Of a stretch of 64,000 nucleotides of DNA, positions 61,291 to 64,000 are shown in pieces. Position 1 is the stretch's first letter, and each line of letters opens with the position of its first letter. Below the pieces are notes generated by a model. That model did no database searches. It saw nothing but the letters and a program-made list of their open reading frames with translations, and was not told the origin of the DNA. Source of the stretch: Yoonia sp. I 8.24 (GTDB taxonomy: Bacteria; Pseudomonadota; Alphaproteobacteria; Rhodobacterales; Rhodobacteraceae); assembly GCF_022096995.1 (NCBI RefSeq), contig NZ_JACXGQ010000001.1:1-64000 (forward strand). The letters run 5' to 3'. The position numbers and the translations under genes were made by a program.

Positions 61291-61366
61291 ACAGGCGTAA
61301 TTACAGGCGTTTGCAATATATTTATTTAACATAATACTGATTATACGGCTTATTCATCCACATCGG

Positions 61367-62449
61367 GTACATTCTAAACTGGGAAGCGACTTTTCCTCTA
61401 TCCTACTGGAAAGTCAGGAGAACAGTTTATGAAACGCACAGAGCTAAATCTAGCAGAACGACGTACGATTGAAGATCTTTTGTACCGCAAAGTAAACGCG
61501 AGTGAGATTGCGCGAAGGATCAATCGTCATCGCGCAACGGTCTATCGCGAGATCAAACGTAACTTTTTCACAGATGATGAGCTACCCCAGCTCAATGGTT
61601 ACTTCGGGATGACTGCGCAGCGATCTGCTGCTGAGCGTCGCGCAAGACGTCGGAAATTGGTCCGAATTCCTGCGCTGAGAGAAGCCGTGATTGACCGGCT
61701 TCAGGAAGGTTGGTCACCCGAACAAATTGCTGGACGCCTGAAGTTTGAAGGTCATACAACTACCGTCAGTCACGAAACGATCTATTCCTATGTATACAGC
61801 CCAGAAGGCCAGTCTCAGGAGCTCGCACGATATCTTCCAGATCGCCGAAAAAAGCGTAAGCCGCGCTATGCAAGGACTGCGCGTGGCATGATGTTCCCGC
61901 CTGAGCGTTCGATCCACAACAGACCGGAACATATCAAATCCCGAGAGAATTTTGGCGCATGGGAAGGCGATCTGATGATCTTTCGGCGCGAACACGGCAA
62001 GACGAATGTGGCGTCTTTGGTCGAACGGAAGACGCGTTATGCTGTGTTGTTCCGTAACAATGACCGCAGCTCGAAACACTTCATGACCCGACTGATGAAT
62101 GTCATGGAGCCCCTGCCCCAAACCGCTCGTCAGTCGATCACTTTTGACCGAGGGATTGAATTCTCTGGTTGGCGAAAGCTCAAACCTGGCATCGGAACTG
62201 AGGCCTGGTTCTGCGATCAACAAGCGCCATGGCAGAAAGGGTCTGTCGAAAACCTGAACAAACGAGCGCGACGGTATCTGCCACGCGACACACCAATCTC
62301 GACGCTCTCAGATCGCGACATGAAGGCGATTTGTGAACGCTTGAATGGAACCCCAAGGAAGTGCTTGGGATGGCGGACGCCGGCTGAGGCATTCGCCGAA
62401 GAACTAAGAAATCTAGGATAGAAAATGTCGCAACCTAACTTGAGTTCAC
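61367..62449 (+). mobile_element. IS30-family insertion sequence
   Basis: About 1.08 kb. Ends inferred from partial inverted similarity: left end from 61367 (GTACATTCTAAACTGGG and GCGAC near 61387), right end, read from the other strand, GTGAACTCAAGTTAGG and GCGAC ending at 62449. The match is imperfect (about half identity), so the exact ends and target duplication are uncertain. One complete transposase gene is inside. Confidence 0.75.
61429..62421 (+). CDS. IS30-family transposase
   Basis: 330 residues, intact, with AGGAG nine bases upstream. An N-terminal helix-turn-helix (LNLAERRTIEDLLYRKVNAS) and a second (ASEIARRINRHRATVYREIK) bind the ends. The DDE residues lie in FGAWEGDLMIF (about 181), SITFDRGIEFSG (about 241) and WQKGSVENLNKRARRYLP (about 276). 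It appears functional. Confidence 0.95.
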   Translation: MKRTELNLAERRTIEDLLYRKVNASEIARRINRHRATVYREIKRNFFTDDELPQLNGYFGMTAQRSAAERRARRRKLVRIPALREAVIDRLQEGWSPEQIAGRLKFEGHTTTVSHETIYSYVYSPEGQSQELARYLPDRRKKRKPRYARTARGMMFPPERSIHNRPEHIKSRENFGAWEGDLMIFRREHGKTNVASLVERKTRYAVLFRNNDRSSKHFMTRLMNVMEPLPQTARQSITFDRGIEFSGWRKLKPGIGTEAWFCDQQAPWQKGSVENLNKRARRYLPRDTPISTLSDRDMKAICERLNGTPRKCLGWRTPAEAFAEELRNLG

Positions 62450-62965
62450 AATCGAGACCGCCCTTTTGAGGCCCCAGATATCCCGAACAACTTCCAATGC
62501 GATTGCTTCCGCGGCCCAACGTGAAACGAAAAGAAGTGCAGGAACTTGCGCGCCCCTCAGTCTTTGTCAGATTCGCCATTTGTGATTTTTCCAGACCGCG
62601 CTCCTTAGTCATCACTCCAAAGAATTTCTTCCTTAAAGTGTAAAGTTGAGCCTCTATATCAGATATAGGCCAGATGGCTTATCAAAAGGAATCGCTCTCA
62701 GAACTTGGAACTGTGCGCAATAACACATTGAAACCAAATATAGATTACAATTTTTGAAACTCTGGCATTGCCAGATAGCGTTGACCTATGCTCTGCTTAA
62801 CGTGGGGGCAACTTTTTATTTACCCGATCTTTTACATTCGCCCCTAGGTATGCGCATGAAGCGCGTTCCGCCTTTTGACGACACATAACAAAGGGGGCCA
62901 CATGGTCTCTTCGACTACGCATTTTTATGCCCTGTTCGCAGGCCCTAAAGAGATGGGGAAAACCT
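62450..62965. other. Non-coding region upstream of the contractile injection genes
   Basis: No gene is seen on either strand. CTATATCAGATATAG at 62654-62668 and TCTGGCATTGCCAGA at 62761-62775 are 15-base palindromes with one-base centres. TTGACC at 62781 could be a -35 element. These may be regulator sites for the downstream genes. GCTTAACG at 62794 resembles the phage-edge GCTTAACA motif but is not identical. Confidence 0.45.
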
Positions 62966-63556
62966 GTGATTGATGCGGCGCTTTCTTTGACGGTGTCCAA
63001 GTTAAATGGGCATCTTTCCGGCCGTTTTGGTGCGCCCGAAGATATCGCAGTGCTTGCGCCACTGACCGATCCAGATGGAAAAGTTTCTGAATTGACCCGC
63101 AATCGTCTTGCGCTTTTTATCACCAATATCTCCGAAGACAGCGTGCCCCGCCGTGGTCAGGGACGCGGCGCGCCGCTGGCCGGATTCACCGCTGGCGAAG
63201 ACCCTTTGCATCTGGACGTCTACGCGATGCTCGCGGCCTCTTATGATGCAAATATTTATGGCGAAGGGCTCAAGATGCTTTCCGCCGCTTTGATGTATTT
63301 TCAAAGCTACCCAATGATGACCCCACAAAATACGCCTAATATGCCCAAGGGCATGCAGCAGCTATCGTTTGAGATCAGCAATCTGCGCGTCGAAGAGATG
63401 GGACAGATGTGGGGCAATCTGGGCGGCCGTTACGTACCTTCGGTGATGTTTAAAATCCGCACGGTCACATTGACCTCTGGCGCGATTACCTCGCTGAAAC
63501 CGGCAATCCGCAAACCGCGCCGCAGCCTGTTTCCTCTCCGGGAGGCGCAGTCATGA
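62966..63556 (+). CDS. DUF4255 (Pvc16-like) cap protein of a contractile injection system
   Basis: 196 residues from the GTG at 62966, after GATGGGGAAA; an ATG at 62927 lacks a ribosome site. VIDAALSLTVSKLNGHL at the start and NRLALFITNISEDSVPRR (about 47-64) match the N-terminal domain of DUF4255, found in extracellular contractile injection systems, where Pvc16 caps the sheath-tube end. AASYDANIYGEGLKMLSAAL follows (about 90-109). It overlaps the next gene by four bases. The main sheath and tube genes should lie to the right of the window. Confidence 0.82.
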   Translation: MIDAALSLTVSKLNGHLSGRFGAPEDIAVLAPLTDPDGKVSELTRNRLALFITNISEDSVPRRGQGRGAPLAGFTAGEDPLHLDVYAMLAASYDANIYGEGLKMLSAALMYFQSYPMMTPQNTPNMPKGMQQLSFEISNLRVEEMGQMWGNLGGRYVPSVMFKIRTVTLTSGAITSLKPAIRKPRRSLFPLREAQS

Positions 63557-64000
63557 GCTTCCATATCGCACTGTCATTGCGTTTGACCCACGAGTATTGG
63601 GGGGATGAAACCCCGCCGCTGCGTATCCTGCCGACCGATATGCACCACTTTACTAGGGCCGGTTTTTTGGCAAAGCCAGCCCCTGCCCGGTTGGATGTCG
63701 TCGCTGAAACCGCACAGCTAACCGCGCCGACGCAGCTCGATTTTGATGTCTTCACCACCAGCCCGGATACATATGTTCTGACCAAAGGGCTGGCCGCAGA
63801 AAAAGTTCCGCTGTTTGATTTGGGCACCGAAACTGAATTGCAGCTGTCAGATGCGCTTCCTGTCCAAGCCCCTGCACGGATGCCTGGCGATCCGCTCTTG
63901 CGGCTGCGTATTCCGATTGATGTTTCTGGCACGCACGAAGTGACGTTTCATCTGCAGGCGGTAAGCGCCCTTTGGGCCTATTACTTTACCGGTGAAAACG
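63553..64000 (+). CDS. Partial protein following the cap gene (injection-system locus)
   Basis: The ATG at 63553 overlaps the cap gene stop by ATGA, and the frame stays open for at least 149 codons to the window edge. Starts MSFHIALSLRLTHEYWGDE, followed by beta-rich sequence (LDFDVFTTSPDTYVLTKGL, LRLRIPIDVSGTHEVTFHL). No family is recognised. Tight overlap with the DUF4255 gene suggests a structural or assembly role in the same system. Confidence 0.7.
   Translation, partial: MSFHIALSLRLTHEYWGDETPPLRILPTDMHHFTRAGFLAKPAPARLDVVAETAQLTAPTQLDFDVFTTSPDTYVLTKGLAAEKVPLFDLGTETELQLSDALPVQAPARMPGDPLLRLRIPIDVSGTHEVTFHLQAVSALWAYYFTGEN

Noticed and set aside
1-64000. tRNA or rRNA genes, and a tRNA attachment site for the prophage
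   Set aside because: No cloverleaf or rRNA signature was recognised by eye in the intergenic stretches; a dedicated search could still find one.

Overview
The window looks like a chromosomal segment of a marine Rhodobacteraceae (Roseobacter group) alphaproteobacterium. The reasons are moderate-to-high GC, single-gene Hint-domain proteins beside a large RTX protein, hemB next to a gene usually labelled 'component of SufBCD complex', psuK-psuG, and rpsB-tsf. Species cannot be named from the sequence alone.

Layout. (1) 1-3894: a large RTX calcium-binding protein on the minus strand, running off the left edge, translationally coupled to an upstream five-helix membrane protein. (2) 4.3-31.1 kb: a P2-like (myovirus) prophage late region on the plus strand. 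It holds packaging and head genes (TerS, GpA-type TerL, portal, gpW, ClpP-type protease with a nested scaffold, decoration D, capsid E), then baseplate and fibre genes, sheath and tube, a tail chaperone with a -1 slippery site, tape measure, gpU, gpX and gpD, and a lysis cassette (holin, muramidase, Rz with Rz1 nested in another frame). No integrase, repressor or replication gene is visible. Three accessory insertions sit in it: a minus-strand two-helix membrane gene before the tape measure, a 435-residue unknown gene between gpX and gpD, and a two-gene minus-strand cassette inside a broken dam methylase gene. (3) 31.5-36.5 kb: two Hint-domain proteins, a MobA-like nucleotidyltransferase, a SYLF lipoprotein, hemB and a membrane protein. 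(4) 36.5-54.6 kb: ordinary core genes. These are mfd, an MFS exporter, a FrnE-like thiol protein, a XRE-cupin regulator, an oligopeptide-binding protein, a candidate sRNA or attenuator upstream of bdhA-patatin, LysE, DUF502, psuK-psuG, a DUF4198/HupE group, rpsB and tsf. (5) 54.7-61.3 kb: a hairpin-rich non-coding stretch, aroQ with a LuxR solo, then surface-polysaccharide type genes (sulfotransferase-like, alpha/beta hydrolase, methyltransferase, UDP-glucose dehydrogenase, UDP-glucuronate epimerase). (6) 61.4-64.0 kb: an IS30 element, then the first genes of what looks like an extracellular contractile injection system (DUF4255/Pvc16 cap protein and a partial gene).

Functional logic. The prophage block could build a complete contractile-tailed particle and lyse the cell, but nothing seen here would excise or replicate it, so it is either a fragment or a domesticated particle. 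A second contractile apparatus begins at the right edge. The surface-sugar genes lie between them. Repeated GCTTAACA motifs and a 16-bp palindrome mark the left end of the phage block and are the best candidates for its control or packaging sites.
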